Position numbers and translations under genes: made by a program. From NCBI GenBank assembly GCA_900549105.1, contig URND01000003.1, positions 9,678-73,677 of the forward strand: DNA of 64,000 nucleotides, in the 5' to 3' direction. Positions 1-7,661 of the stretch are shown in pieces; position 1 is the first letter of the stretch; every line of letters begins with the position of its first letter. Origin of the DNA: an uncultured Eubacteriales bacterium (GTDB lineage Bacteria > Bacillota > Clostridia > Lachnospirales > Lachnospiraceae). The notes under the pieces are model-generated. The model saw nothing but the letters and a program-made list of their open reading frames with translations. It did no database searches and was not told where the DNA came from.

Positions 1-266
1 CTTCTCACAGTTCCTGTCAGTCCTGTATCCAGCAGCTGCACTGCCTTATGGGTCAATGTGAAAATTCCCACGATCCTGCTTTCCCCGTCAACCACCAAAT
101 ATGTAATAGACATCTTGCGTTTGGCAAACTCTATTGCGTTTTTTCTTACAAATTCCTCAATTTCATGATTCTTCGGACAAGAGAAATCGGAGAGAATGAG
201 CTGCAATTCCTCCTCTCCGATTGCGTTTATCATATCCAGAATATTTACCGATGTAAAATTACTCAC
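1..266 (-). CDS. GNAT-family N-acetyltransferase, N-terminal part (runs off the window)
   Basis: Reading the minus strand from a GTG at 266 gives an open frame of about 88 residues to the window edge, beginning VSNFTSVNILDMINAIGEEE and continuing with a SFxCPxNxEIExFV segment and a SITYLVVDGE beta-strand pattern. I recognise this as the start of a GNAT acetyltransferase group common next to small genes in Firmicutes conjugative elements. The GTG overlaps the TGA of the upstream 61-residue gene (GTGA), so the two are probably translationally coupled. The acetyl-CoA-binding part lies outside the window. The substrate is unknown; a toxin role is inference only. Confidence 0.75.
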   Translation of the reverse strand, partial: MSNFTSVNILDMINAIGEEELQLILSDFSCPKNHEIEEFVRKNAIEFAKRKMSITYLVVDGESRIVGIFTLTHKAVQLLDTGLTGTVR

Positions 267-448
267 TTTTTCTGAACCCTTTTTGCCATAAGTCTGCGAA
301 TCGCTTCTATATCAGTGAGTGGCGGCTTGACAGGTGTCGTCGGCTTCCATTCAGGATCAAGGCTTGACGCTTCAAGCGCATCAATAAACTTCTCTGCTTT
401 TTTCGGATCGCTGATCACGATATTTGTAAAAATGCTCGACGTAGCCAT
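263..448 (-). CDS. Small hypothetical protein (61 aa) coupled to the GNAT gene
   Basis: The start is the ATG at 448 because GAAGGAGGTGCGATT stands directly before it; a longer frame upstream belongs to decayed sequence. The product begins MATSSIFTNIVISDPKKAEK, has an acidic helix-like N-terminal half, a PEWKPTTPVKPPLTD proline-rich middle and a basic tail (RRLMAKRVQKK). Its stop overlaps the GNAT start by four bases. The small gene before a GNAT recalls antitoxin-toxin pairs such as DUF1778-GNAT, but I see no clear ribbon-helix-helix, so the family is unassigned. Confidence 0.75.
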   Translation of the reverse strand: MATSSIFTNIVISDPKKAEKFIDALEASSLDPEWKPTTPVKPPLTDIEAIRRLMAKRVQKK

Positions 449-545
449 AATCGCACCTCCTTCTTGTGTTAATGGCACTTCCTTTTGTAGTCCCGCAAGC
501 ATAGCTGCCTGCTCATCTTTATTATACGCAAAATGCCGCAGAAAA

Positions 546-947
546 TCAACTGTTTTGGAGGAACAGAAAAATCCCATTTTTGCCGGTTTTCCATAATTTT
601 TCAATTTCTGCTTTTCCACTTTTACTGAACCGCAGCGGATATACCGTCCCCAGCCCCTGTCCGTTTCTCTTTTTTGTTCCCCATCTCTTGTAATAGCAAA
701 CTGACGGATTCAATCCGGTTTTGTCAGCATAACACCGTATCTGTTTCATAAGGAAAGAAAGCTGACGGAGATTGCAGTTACAGACAGCTTCCAGATATGG
801 GATTTTTCCAAATCTCTATTCCTCATATTTCTGCTTTTGCAGGATTCCCACATCCATCAGGACATCCACTGGTGCGGCATATCCGCTTTTCCTGCACTGC
901 TAATAAACAGAATTATATACTTTTCCAATCAGTTCCCCGTCTTTCAT
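546..947 (-). pseudogene. Broken hypothetical gene of conjugative-element type
   Basis: A good ribosome binding site (GAGGAGAACG) precedes ATG at 947. The frame reads MKDGELIGKVYNSVY, then TAG at 900-902, then QCRKSGYAAPVDVLMDVGIL, a second TAG at 816-818 inside a KYEE(W)RFG context, then about 90 more residues including LSFLMKQIRCYADKTGLNPS and CYYKRWGTKKRNGQG. The reading stays protein-like across both stops, which fits CAG to TAG and TGG to TAG point mutations. The end around 600-550 also drifts out of frame. I recall the family as an uncharacterised Firmicutes protein; its function is unknown. Confidence 0.7.
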
Positions 948-999
948 TTCCGTTCTCCTCTGGTTTATATATGCCTATTATAAATCATAGGCGTTGAAA

Positions 1000-1050
1000 A
1001 AGAAACACAAAAAGAGAGATACCAGTTTCCTTGTTGCTGGCATCCCTCCT
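1000..1050 (-). terminator. Rho-independent terminator
   Basis: The + strand GAGATACCAG at about 1016-1025 pairs with CTGGCATC at 1037-1044 (one G-T pair), and on the minus strand the hairpin is followed by a T-rich run at 1000-1013. It ends transcription coming from the TetR/methyltransferase remnants. Confidence 0.55.
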
Positions 1051-1107
1051 GTGATTATTTCCGGTTACGCTCCATATCTGCGCCCATGGCCTGCTCCGGC
1101 TGCTTGC

Positions 1108-1317
1108 CACTGCATCAAAAGTATATCCCTGACGGGCCAGTGTATGAGAATACCTCCCGGTTCCAGCGCCAATCTCAAGTACATGATCTCCAGCTTTTAT
1201 GTACCTTTTTATATATCGCATAGTGGTGAGAAATTCGACTGAACCATGTTTCTTCTCCAGCCTGCTGTTCTCATCATAATTATTATAAAAGTCAACTAAA
1301 TACTGATTTGTTTTCAT
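1108..1317 (-). pseudogene. SAM-dependent methyltransferase, N-terminal fragment
   Basis: From ATG at 1317 (GGGAGAGATATAAA upstream) the first 70 codons read as a class I methyltransferase: MKTNQYLVDFYNNYDENSRL, then VLEIGAGTGRYSHTLARQGY, which is SAM-binding motif I. Homology stops after FDAV at 1108. The bases that follow read, one frame over, as GKQPEQAMGADMERNRK and a stop at 1055, which looks like the C-terminus of an unrelated protein. So a deletion or recombination seems to have joined two genes here. It lies 31 bases after the TetR remnant. Confidence 0.7.
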
Positions 1318-1348
1318 TTTATATCTCTCCCCTACTGGCAAATAATTA

Positions 1349-1792
1349 TCAAACAGGTAACTCCCAATCTGGTTTTTCTTTTCTCATAAAAGCGGACAAT
1401 ATATTTGCCACCATCTTCTCAATGTCATTTCTATCTAATGTTAATTTTCTGGTAGCCGTTAAGACTGCTATACCGTGGGAATAGAGAAACAAATCTAAAA
1501 AGATAGTTTTTTGCAGAATCCAACTCTATTCCCATCGCTTCCGCAAAATCTTTCGCCATTTTTTCATTGCCAATCTCTTTATAAAAAACCTTTTCTTCTG
1601 TCATTTTCAAATCCATATCATTTATAAATAACAGCTTAAACAGATGAGTTTCCTTCTTGGCAAATTAGATGTAGGAAAGAGGAAGAAGCAAATAGGGACT
1701 GATATTTACAGAATTACGATAATTCCCAACGTACTGCTCATAATATTCATATGCAAAATCATATTCTTCGTTATTCTGGCTTTTGGCGGCAT
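1349..1792 (-). pseudogene. TetR-family regulator, degenerate
   Basis: ATG at 1792 has AAAAGGATG upstream and opens MPPKARITKNMIL, a typical TetR N-terminus, but the rest of the DNA-binding domain is deleted. Pieces of the ligand-binding domain follow: YI-stop-FAKKETHLFKLLFINDMD, then KVFYKEIGNEKMAKDFAEAM, then after a frameshift near 1500 SHGIAVLTATRKLTLDRND and ending EKPDWELPV at 1349. At least one stop and one frameshift are present. It probably once regulated itself and the adjacent methyltransferase. Confidence 0.7.
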
Positions 1793-1832
1793 TAATCTTC
1801 ACATCCTTTTGAAAATTCGTTATGTTGCATTT

Positions 1833-1872
1833 GTTGCGCAACTATTGTTATACAATAATAAAACTATGTCAA
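1833..1872 (-). promoter_or_regulatory. Promoter and palindromic operator of the TetR remnant
   Basis: On the minus strand TTGACA (1867-1872) is followed by TATAAC/TAACAA and then the perfect 10-base palindrome GTTGCGCAAC at 1833-1842, just before the TetR start region. An operator overlapping its own promoter is usual for autoregulated TetR genes; the assignment is inference. Confidence 0.5.
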
Positions 1873-2042
1873 GAGTTTTCCTTTTGTATTTTGAAAATTA
1901 ATATCCGCCATTTTCCGTCACACATAAGAAAGCAAATAATACGACCAATTTTCTAATTTCGTCCGAGCACCATATCCCTTTGACATGATAGGTTACCAAC
2001 TTGATTTCAGGTGATAGAGGATACCTCTAACTTTAAAACCTG

Positions 2043-2630
2043 TCATTTCACAGCCAACCGCCACTTTTTCTCCATCGCATACGCCTGATATGCTGTCAGC
2101 CCCATATCCCCTGCAACTGCTGCCAGCCATATAGTTCTCACGATAAATGCAAACTCATTTTCTAACTGCATCATCTGAAAATACATGATTCCACTTCTTA
2201 TAAAACCATACGCAGCCACACAATACACCGGTATCGGAGAAATCCTTCTCTCCTGAAAATAATATCCAGCCACAATTACAATGCAGATTAGGTAAAGGAT
2301 GCTTTGTAACACTGTCGGCCATATACCGGGTACCTGCATAAGTGCAAAAATATTTGAGATTAGTGCGGCTCCAAAATAAGTCACTGCAATCACTCCTGTC
2401 TTTTTAGGCGTTAGTTTTCCACGGATGGAAAATTCCAGCCCGGTAAAAAGCAACAGTGTAATCAGCACATGCCCTAATAAATAGGATGCTCCATATCCCA
2501 TCATCTGTAGATTCTCCCCTGTAAGCTCCGGCATCAGAAAACGGATTACCATTACACTCATAAGAAGATATGCCATTCCTGCAAAGGCATACAGTGCCGA
2601 TTGTACCCTTCCTATAACGGGCGATTCCAC
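2043..2630 (-). pseudogene. Multi-pass membrane protein, probably lacking its N-terminus
   Basis: The open frame gives 195 residues with about five or six hydrophobic segments (for example YAFAGMAYLLMSVMVIRFLM and ILYLICIVIVAGYYF). Its only upstream start is a GTG with no ribosome binding site, exactly where the truncated response regulator ends, so the 5' part appears to have been lost in the same deletion. I do not recognise the family. An intact gene using an internal ATG is possible but no good site is visible. Confidence 0.5.
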
Positions 2631-3064
2631 AATTGATCTGTCAGGTTCATAACCAGATTTCCAATCACCAGTATCTCGTTTTCCGGTTCCGCCGGTTTTG
2701 AATATTGGGTACTCCTCCGGATATTTGCCTTAATACGGGCCAATACCTCTGTCACCGAGAATGGTTTTGTAATATAATCATCCGCCCCAAGTCCCAGGCC
2801 CAGTGTCTTATCTGCATCCGTGTCTTTTGCAGACACAATAATAATCGGAACCGTGCTGTTCTGCCGAATGTACTGCATGACTTCCATGCCGCTGATCTTC
2901 GGGATCATCAAATCCAGTAAAACAAGGGCGTAAGAATCACTGTCAAATTTCTCACAGGCTTCCTTCCCATCAGCGGCACAGACCACTTCATAATTCTCTG
3001 CTCCCAGATAGTCTTTCAGTATCTGGCTTATCTCCATATCATCTTCTACTAATAATTATCTCAC
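2612..3064 (-). pseudogene. OmpR-type response regulator, receiver fragment
   Basis: The frame covers a receiver domain: LLVEDDMEISQ acidic pocket, LVLLDLMIPKISGMEV with the phosphoacceptor Asp, VPIIIVSAKD and GADDYITKPF with the conserved Lys. A GTG start overlapping the upstream HTH stop (GTGA at 3061-3064) would give V-R-stop-LLVEDD, so codon 3 (3056-3058) is now TAA. The DNA-binding half is missing: homology ends at VMNLTDQ near 2632 where the membrane-protein fragment begins. Both ends are therefore damaged. Confidence 0.75.
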
Positions 3065-3255
3065 TGCTGCACCTCCATAGTTGTATTGTCTTTTCTCCGC
3101 TTATCTGCGGGCTTCATAGCATCCTGTGGTATCAGCCATAAAGTTGATACCTTTACCGCACCTTTAATTCTTCCTGATGTGCAGTAGTAATTTACCATCC
3201 GGGCCGTGATACCCCATTTTTCACTTGCTTCCCTAAGTGTCATATATCCATCCAT
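3061..3255 (-). CDS. Small HTH (excisionase/MerR-like) DNA-binding protein
   Basis: The 64-residue product starts at ATG 3255 with AACAGGAGGCCAGTC upstream. MTLREASEKWGITARMVNYY is a winged-helix/excisionase-type recognition helix, followed by a GRIKGAVKVSTLWLIPQDAM wing. Genes of this kind often precede a response regulator in Firmicutes integrative elements, as here. It appears intact although its downstream partner is dead. The target is unknown. Confidence 0.65.
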   Translation of the reverse strand: MDGYMTLREASEKWGITARMVNYYCTSGRIKGAVKVSTLWLIPQDAMKPADKRRKDNTTMEVQQ

Positions 3256-3284
3256 GACTGGCCTCCTGTTTTGTACTGCCCTCT

Positions 3285-3313
3285 ATTATATTTCTTATGC
3301 TCGAAATATACAA
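3285..3313 (-). promoter_or_regulatory. Promoter of the small HTH gene
   Basis: On the minus strand TTGTAT (3308-3313) lies 17 bases from TATAAT (3285-3290), about 30 bases ahead of the HTH start. No operator is evident. The rest of 3256-3403 holds no gene. Confidence 0.55.
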
Positions 3314-3403
3314 GTCGCATAGTCCCATAGAGCCGCAAGATTAGCAACTTAACGAAAAGTCAGAAATATTTACTTCTTTATTATGTGGCTACCTCCTAAA
3401 TAC

Positions 3404-3721
3404 CTATTTTAACAAACTCACAAAATACTTTATCAAAACATGCACAGCACAAAGTATGTACCATACAACTACTACCTCACCAATCAGACTGCCTACTATT
3501 ATATTCATTGCCCAGACACCGGCAGTTCCACCTATATCAAAGTTCTTAGGCAATAACCAGATATACATTCTATGAATACCAAAAGGCATACCAACCACCA
3601 TCCATATCTTCCACACCCCAGTCTGTTCCAAAGATACTCAGAAATAATATGCAATCCATACCCATGCTGCCAGAAGCAACATCGGTAATATTGTTTTCTT
3701 CACAAGCTCCTTACCCATCAT
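3404..3721 (-). pseudogene. DUF6050-like small membrane protein with an internal stop
   Basis: ATGATG at 3716-3721 opens MMGKELVKKTILPMLLLAAW, VWIAYYF, then TGA at 3638-3640 (codon 28), then VSLEQTGVWKIWMVVGMPFG, IHRMYIWLLPKNFDIGGTAG and two further membrane segments. The protein reads through the stop without losing frame, so a single nonsense change is the simplest explanation. The FGIHRM and FDIGGT motifs match what I recall of the DUF6050 family of conjugative elements. The start overlaps the end of the upstream remnant. Confidence 0.65.
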
Positions 3722-3932
3722 TCAATCCCACCAGCTTTTCCTTTTTATCATTGAGTATCAATTCCATCAAATACCTTCCTTTATCTGACTGACTGCTATT
3801 CAAACCATTCTCTAGCCTCAGTATCCGCTAAACTAAATTGCAATGTAAACTTTCTAACTTTGTGTCTATAAGCCTCTTGGGCTTCCTTCCTTTTTTTAAT
3901 CTCTCAGCTTCTGTTAATGTAGCTTTCCTCAT
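3711..3932 (-). pseudogene. Small conjugative-element protein, frameshifted
   Basis: ATG at 3932 (GGAAAGGGAACGGTATA upstream) gives MRKATLTEAERLKK, then after a frameshift in an A-rich run EAQEAYRHKVRKFTLQFSLA, DTEAREWFE, and after a second shift QSDKGRYLMELILNDKKEKL ending at 3711. Joined, this makes one coherent protein of about 75 residues. The KFTLQF...RYLMELI layout resembles small ribbon-helix-helix proteins of integrative elements, but that is a weak guess. Confidence 0.55.
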
Positions 3933-4172
3933 TATACCGTTCCCTTTCCAAATTTTGAAGTCAGTCCATCACTGACGGAATCTCCTTTCCAATTACTTAA
4001 AATCGTGTTCTTTTTCGGTCAAAAAAATAGAACTAACACGGCAGAGCCCTTGATTTTATTGGGTTTCTCCTTGTTAGTCCTATTATCTCACAGTCATCCA
4101 GAATGACAATGGGCGCATCCGCCGCCTCTTCCACTTCTCTGTCTGTGGCGGAAAACAATCCTTCCTCCGTAT
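3933..4172. other. Non-coding stretch
   Basis: About 240 bases between the MATE stop and the upstream remnant. The minus strand reads open for part of it but only as an out-of-frame extension of the MATE gene. I see no gene, RNA or convincing terminator. Confidence 0.4.
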
Positions 4173-5507
4173 TTACACATATTGATATTTCTTTCGCTTC
4201 GCAAACAGGAAAATAAGAGAGATTCCAAAGGCAGCGACCTCCGCCGTCACATCTGCGAGCCAAATGCCGTCAAGCTCCCACAGCAGGGGAAGAAGCAGGA
4301 TTGCGGCCATTTTGAAAACGAAGGTTCTGATGAAAGAAATCGCCGCCGACACGCCTCCGTCATTGAGAGCCGTAAAGAATCCCGAAGCAAAAATATTGAA
4401 TCCAACGATAACAAAAGACACGGTTGAAATCCGCAGCGCCCGTACTGTCATCGTAAACAATTCCTGACTGTAGCCAACAAAAAGCTGTGCCAGCGGAACT
4501 GCAAGAAGCTGTGCCGCCACAACCATAAAAATGCCTGTAAAAAGCATCAGAAAATTGCTTTTTTTGAACAGCCCTTTCAGCTCTCCGTAGTTCTCAGCGC
4601 CGTAGTGATAGCTGATTACCGGCGCACTGCCCATGGAATAACCGATAAATATCGCCATGAACACAAATTGCAGATACATCAGCACACCATAGGAGGCAAC
4701 GCCGTTTTCTCCGGCGTATTTAAGAAGCTGAAAATTATAGATAATGCCGATCAGGGCGGAGGTCGCATTGGAAACCATCTCGGAGGAGCCGTTTCCGCAG
4801 GCCTTTAAGATAGGTCTTATCTCAAGCCTGGTTTTTATCAGTCTAAGCGAACTGTTATTGTTCTTCCGCAGGAAATAAATCAGCGGAATCACGGCGCCAA
4901 CGCATTGGCTGAGTCCCGTTGCAACCGCTGCACCGGCAACGCCCCATTTGAAAACGGCGATGAACAGTGCGTCAAACACCATATTGGTTACGCCTGCCGC
5001 AACGGTTGACCACAATCCCAGCTTTGGCTTTTCCGCTACAATCAGAAAAGCCTGAAACGCATATTGCAGCATGAACGAAGTATTGAAAATCATAGTAACA
5101 GCGCCGTAGGTGACACAGTGCGGGAGCATTCCCTCAGTCGCGCCCAGCAAAAGTGCGACGGGGCGCATCACAAGAAAGCCTACCCCCGAAAGCGCTATGC
5201 CGACGATTACCGAAGTCCAGATCATCATGGTAAAATAGCGGTTTGCCTTCTCCTTTTTTTGCTCGCCCAGCAGCTTCGCCACAAGCGCACTGCCCCCTGT
5301 TCCAAGCATAAAACCCACGCCGCCGAGGATGCTATTGACCGGCATGATCAGATTGATGGCGGCAAAGGCAGTATCCCCAACAAAATTGGAAACGAACAAA
5401 CCGTCCACCACGCCGTAGATGGAGGTGAATACCATCATAATGATGGACGGCGCCACAAAACGCAAAAGACGCTTATAATCAAAATGGTCAGATAACTGTA
5501 TATTCAT
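4173..5507 (-). CDS. MATE-family multidrug/cation antiporter
   Basis: The 444-residue product has the twelve hydrophobic segments and length of MATE pumps, with the characteristic opening YKRLLRFVAPSIIMMVFTSI and GVVDGLFVSNFVGDTAFAAI, and an internal repeat of this pattern in the second half. The start at 5507 has GAAAGGAGACGC before it and overlaps the stop of a cytidylate-kinase-like remnant (ATGA). A MarR gene lies upstream. Substrate unknown; efflux driven by Na+ or H+ is the family role. The gene seems intact although its neighbours are broken. Confidence 0.9.
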   Translation of the reverse strand: MNIQLSDHFDYKRLLRFVAPSIIMMVFTSIYGVVDGLFVSNFVGDTAFAAINLIMPVNSILGGVGFMLGTGGSALVAKLLGEQKKEKANRYFTMMIWTSVIVGIALSGVGFLVMRPVALLLGATEGMLPHCVTYGAVTMIFNTSFMLQYAFQAFLIVAEKPKLGLWSTVAAGVTNMVFDALFIAVFKWGVAGAAVATGLSQCVGAVIPLIYFLRKNNNSSLRLIKTRLEIRPILKACGNGSSEMVSNATSALIGIIYNFQLLKYAGENGVASYGVLMYLQFVFMAIFIGYSMGSAPVISYHYGAENYGELKGLFKKSNFLMLFTGIFMVVAAQLLAVPLAQLFVGYSQELFTMTVRALRISTVSFVIVGFNIFASGFFTALNDGGVSAAISFIRTFVFKMAAILLLPLLWELDGIWLADVTAEVAAFGISLIFLFAKRKKYQYV

Positions 5508-5638
5508 TTGCGTCTCCTTTCAAAATATTTCTCCGCAAGAGATGCGAGCGGCGCAGTCAGATCGGCAATTTCAAAACCTGTTGTGTTTACGCACAACTGA
5601 TATGCCTGTTTGTCTCCCCACTGTATCCGGGAAATCAC
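5504..5638 (-). pseudogene. C-terminal remnant of a cytidylate-kinase-like protein
   Basis: Between the MarR stop and the MATE start the frame ending at 5504 reads RIQWGDKQAYQLCVNTTGFE then IADLTAPLASLAEKYFERRR. The W/F-G-D...C-x-N-T motif matches the C-terminus of the intact cytidylate-kinase-like gene at 43031-43657 (RFGDCHNFDACMNTSIGLE). Only about 44 codons remain; the P-loop part is absent. Its stop overlaps the MATE ATG, so the original order was MarR, kinase-like, MATE. A GTG overlapping the MarR stop could still start translation of this tail. Confidence 0.65.
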
Positions 5639-6093
5639 TTGCTGTTTTTTGCATGAATCTTCTCATATTCCTCACGCATATACTGATTGGTCTGACGGAA
5701 CAGAGAAAGAAACAATTCCCGTTCTTCCTCGGAAATTCTTGAAAACGCAGCTTCTTCGATTTTCCTCGTTTCGCCGATGACTTGCTCGCAAAACTCCCGT
5801 CCTGCTTCGGTGAGTACAATGCGCTTACGGTTTTTCATTCCCGGAAGTGCTTCCAGCGTGATCCATTCCTTTTTGATCATCGAAGCAATAGAGCTGTTGA
5901 TCGTTTGCTTGGAATATGCCCACTGGCTTCAGAGATCCACCTGAGAAACCGGTTCGTCATAATTGTACAGAATATACAGTATCCAATACACACTGTCAGG
6001 AAGTTGGTAACTCTGTGCAATATCGTGATAGATTCCGTCGCTTTCCTCAGACAGCCTGCTTATCTCCAGCATTTGTTTTCTGATTGTAGTCAT
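5635..6093 (-). pseudogene. MarR-family regulator with an internal TGA
   Basis: ATG at 6093 follows GGAGGTACCAAAT. The frame gives MTTIRKQMLEISRLSEESDG through LYNYDEPVSQVDL, then TGA at 5929-5931 (codon 55), then SQWAYSKQTINSSIASMIKK, the winged-helix recognition segment, and LTEAGREFCEQVIGETRKIE to 5635. Total 152 codons, normal for MarR. A single TGC/TGT to TGA change would explain it. The protein is probably inactive, which would derepress the downstream MATE pump. Readthrough cannot be excluded. Confidence 0.8.
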
Positions 6094-6110
6094 ATTTGGT
6101 ACCTCCGTAT

Positions 6111-6165
6111 GTTTGTCCGTTTTCGGACTCTGTGTCATTATAGTCCGAAACCAGACAAATGTCAA
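6111..6165 (-). promoter_or_regulatory. Consensus promoter with an 18-base inverted-repeat operator (MarR locus)
   Basis: On the minus strand TTGACA (6160-6165) and TATAAT (6137-6142) are both perfect and 17 bases apart. Two arms, GTTTGTCCGTTTTCGGAC at 6111-6128 and its near-complement at 6143-6160, flank the -10 box with 14 bases between them. This is the layout expected for a MarR dimer blocking polymerase. It probably drives the marR, kinase remnant and MATE transcript. Confidence 0.75.
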
Positions 6166-6206
6166 TAGGTTTATAAAAGGTTTACGGAAAATTAAAATTT
6201 ATCCCG

Positions 6207-6221
6207 GTAACTAATAAATTT
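6207..6221 (+). promoter_or_regulatory. Putative HxlR operator, upstream of hxlR
   Basis: GTAACTAATAAATTT here recurs with one mismatch (GTAACTCATAAATTT) at 6708-6722 before the next gene. Two copies in front of a regulator and its neighbour suggest a binding site of the HxlR protein. Further AGTAACT and AGTTAGTA half-sites lie at 6224-6252. Confidence 0.5.
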
Positions 6222-6312
6222 AATAGTAACTTATATTTAAATAGTTAGTATGATATACTTGATACAAAAAAATTGATTTCATTCGTTTTAAATATCGAAG
6301 GAGGCAGATAAA

Positions 6313-6687
6313 ATGTATCAGAAAAAATTGGAGAAAGATATACGGTGCCCATTAGAATACGGTCTTGAAATTTTTGGAGGCAAGTGGAATTCCAGAATCA
6401 TCTGTGTACTGGCAGAAAAGAAGGTTCTGCGTTACAGTGAGATTCGAAAAGAAATGGGAAACATTACTGATGCAGTATTGGCTTCCTCCTTAAAAAGCCT
6501 GATAGCAAATGATATTGTCAGTCGAAAATCATATGACGAAATCCCACCGCGTGTCGAATATTCGCTGTCAGAAAAGGGAATTTCTGTTGTACCAATTTTA
6601 CAGAGCATCTGCAAATGGTCAGGGGTGTTCTATAGGGAAGATAGTGAAACTCCAATGATCCAATGTCAAAAATGCGATTATCGCTAA
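6313..6687 (+). CDS. HxlR-family transcriptional regulator
   Basis: The 124-residue product shows the HxlR winged helix: CPLEYGLEIFGGKWNSRIIC, then LRYSEIRKEMGNITDAVLAS and a wing RVEYSLSEKGISVVPILQ. It starts after GAAGGAGGCAGATAAA. The C-terminus carries CQKC, which could sense redox state or bind a metal, though many HxlR proteins use other cysteines. The facing site repeats suggest it regulates itself and the following flavin protein. Confidence 0.88.
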   Translation: MYQKKLEKDIRCPLEYGLEIFGGKWNSRIICVLAEKKVLRYSEIRKEMGNITDAVLASSLKSLIANDIVSRKSYDEIPPRVEYSLSEKGISVVPILQSICKWSGVFYREDSETPMIQCQKCDYR

Positions 6688-6707
6688 GGACACTATGAAA
6701 TTTATTA

Positions 6708-6760
6708 GTAACTCATAAATTTGCTAATATCTTGTTTGCCACAAGTTAATTTCATATAAT
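6708..6760 (+). promoter_or_regulatory. Promoter and second putative HxlR site
   Basis: TTGTTT (6732-6737) and TATAAT (6755-6760) are 17 bases apart, directly after the repeated site GTAACTCATAAATTT (6708-6722). The site lies upstream of the -35 box, compatible with activation or repression. Confidence 0.55.
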
Positions 6761-6805
6761 AAGCACAGCTTAATCAAGCAAATACATTTTTGGAGGTATT
6801 GGATC

Positions 6806-7201
6806 ATGTTAAATGAAAATGTTGTAAAACTGCTGAAAGCGGGAATGTGGGATCTGGCTACCTGTGCAAACGGAGAACCAAACGTTGTACCTGTAGCATT
6901 TAAGGATGTAACAGATGACGGCAAACTTCTGGTTGGGGATGTATTCCTGGAGACTACCCTGAATAACATTAAGGCAAACGGCGGCAAAATTGCAGTTTCT
7001 GTTTATGACGCACAGAGTCTGGAAGGTTATCAGATTAAGGGAACCGCCGAGTATGTGACCGAAGGCACTGTGGTTGACACCTTTAAGTCGATGGTTGAAA
7101 AAATGTTTAACGGAGCTGCAACCGCAAAAGGAGCTTTAATCATTACTCCGGATAAAGTAATCGTAACAACTCCCGGCGCTGAAAACAAAAAGGTTTTGTA
7201 A
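6806..7201 (+). CDS. Pyridoxamine 5'-phosphate oxidase-like flavin-binding protein
   Basis: The 131-residue product has the split-barrel pattern of small FMN proteins: WDLATCANGEPNVVPVAFK, KLLVGDVFLETTLNNIKANG, KIAVSVYDAQSLEGYQIKGT and a final VIVTTPG strand. The start follows TTGGAGGTATTGGATC. It lies between an HxlR regulator and a ferredoxin, so a redox or detoxification role is likely; the actual reaction is unknown. Confidence 0.85.
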   Translation: MLNENVVKLLKAGMWDLATCANGEPNVVPVAFKDVTDDGKLLVGDVFLETTLNNIKANGGKIAVSVYDAQSLEGYQIKGTAEYVTEGTVVDTFKSMVEKMFNGAATAKGALIITPDKVIVTTPGAENKKVL

Positions 7202-7243
7202 TAAATTCCGGCGGAATAAATTACATAGGAAAGACAAAAGGCG

Positions 7244-7279
7244 GGTGCAGAGGTGAAAAGGCTCTGCACCTGCATTTTA
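7244..7279 (+). terminator. Rho-independent terminator
   Basis: GGTGCAGAG (7244-7252) pairs perfectly with CTCTGCACC (7262-7270), followed by TGCATTTTAT. It separates the flavin protein from the ferredoxin, which is then expressed by readthrough or from an unseen promoter. Confidence 0.75.
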
Positions 7280-7293
7280 TATATGGAGTAGAA

Positions 7294-7500
7294 ATGTCAG
7301 ATTACAAAGCAATAAATAAGGTATTTATTGACCATGAAAAATGTATTGGCTGCGGCGCCTGTATTACTGCCTGCCCTGCACAGGCAATCGTTATGCTGCC
7401 CGGCTGGGTCAGCTCTGTCCGGAAAGAGAAATGCATTGGCTGCGGAACCTGTGTGGCATTATGCCATAAGTCAGCGCCGCAATTTGAAAAAGAGGGATGA
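7294..7500 (+). CDS. 2[4Fe-4S] ferredoxin
   Basis: The 68-residue product contains two clusters: CIGCGACITACP and CIGCGTCVALCHK. The start has GGAGTAGAA before it. The second cluster ends C-H-K rather than C-P. It probably passes electrons to or from a flavoprotein such as its upstream neighbour. Confidence 0.88.
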   Translation: MSDYKAINKVFIDHEKCIGCGACITACPAQAIVMLPGWVSSVRKEKCIGCGTCVALCHKSAPQFEKEG

Positions 7501-7504
7501 TACT

Positions 7505-7582
7505 ATGCTTTACGCAGATGTTATACCGGCCTGTACAGGCTCTTATGAACACGAGATTTCAAGGCTAAAATATCGCCAATAA
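7505..7582 (+). CDS. Possible 25-residue peptide or gene remnant
   Basis: An ATG five bases after the ferredoxin stop, with GAGGGATGA upstream, opens MLYADVIPACTGSYEHEISR and stops at 7582. It may be the start of a lost gene. I do not recognise it. Confidence 0.25.
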   Translation: MLYADVIPACTGSYEHEISRLKYRQ

Positions 7583-7661
7583 TGCCGGTAATCCCCTGAT
7601 AATCCCAGTCATATGGGGCAGCGGAACACAAAATCATCATTGCTCCTAAATGTGTCTAATA

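Noticed and set aside
816..5931. Stop-codon recoding (TAG or TGA readthrough) as explanation of in-frame stops
   Set aside because: All three stop codons occur together with frameshifts and deletions in one accessory stretch, while core genes in the window use TGA and TAG as normal ends. Gene decay is simpler.
1..6200. Attachment sites or terminal repeats of an integrative element
   Set aside because: No convincing pair of direct repeats or tRNA end was seen, and the element's left part lies outside the window.
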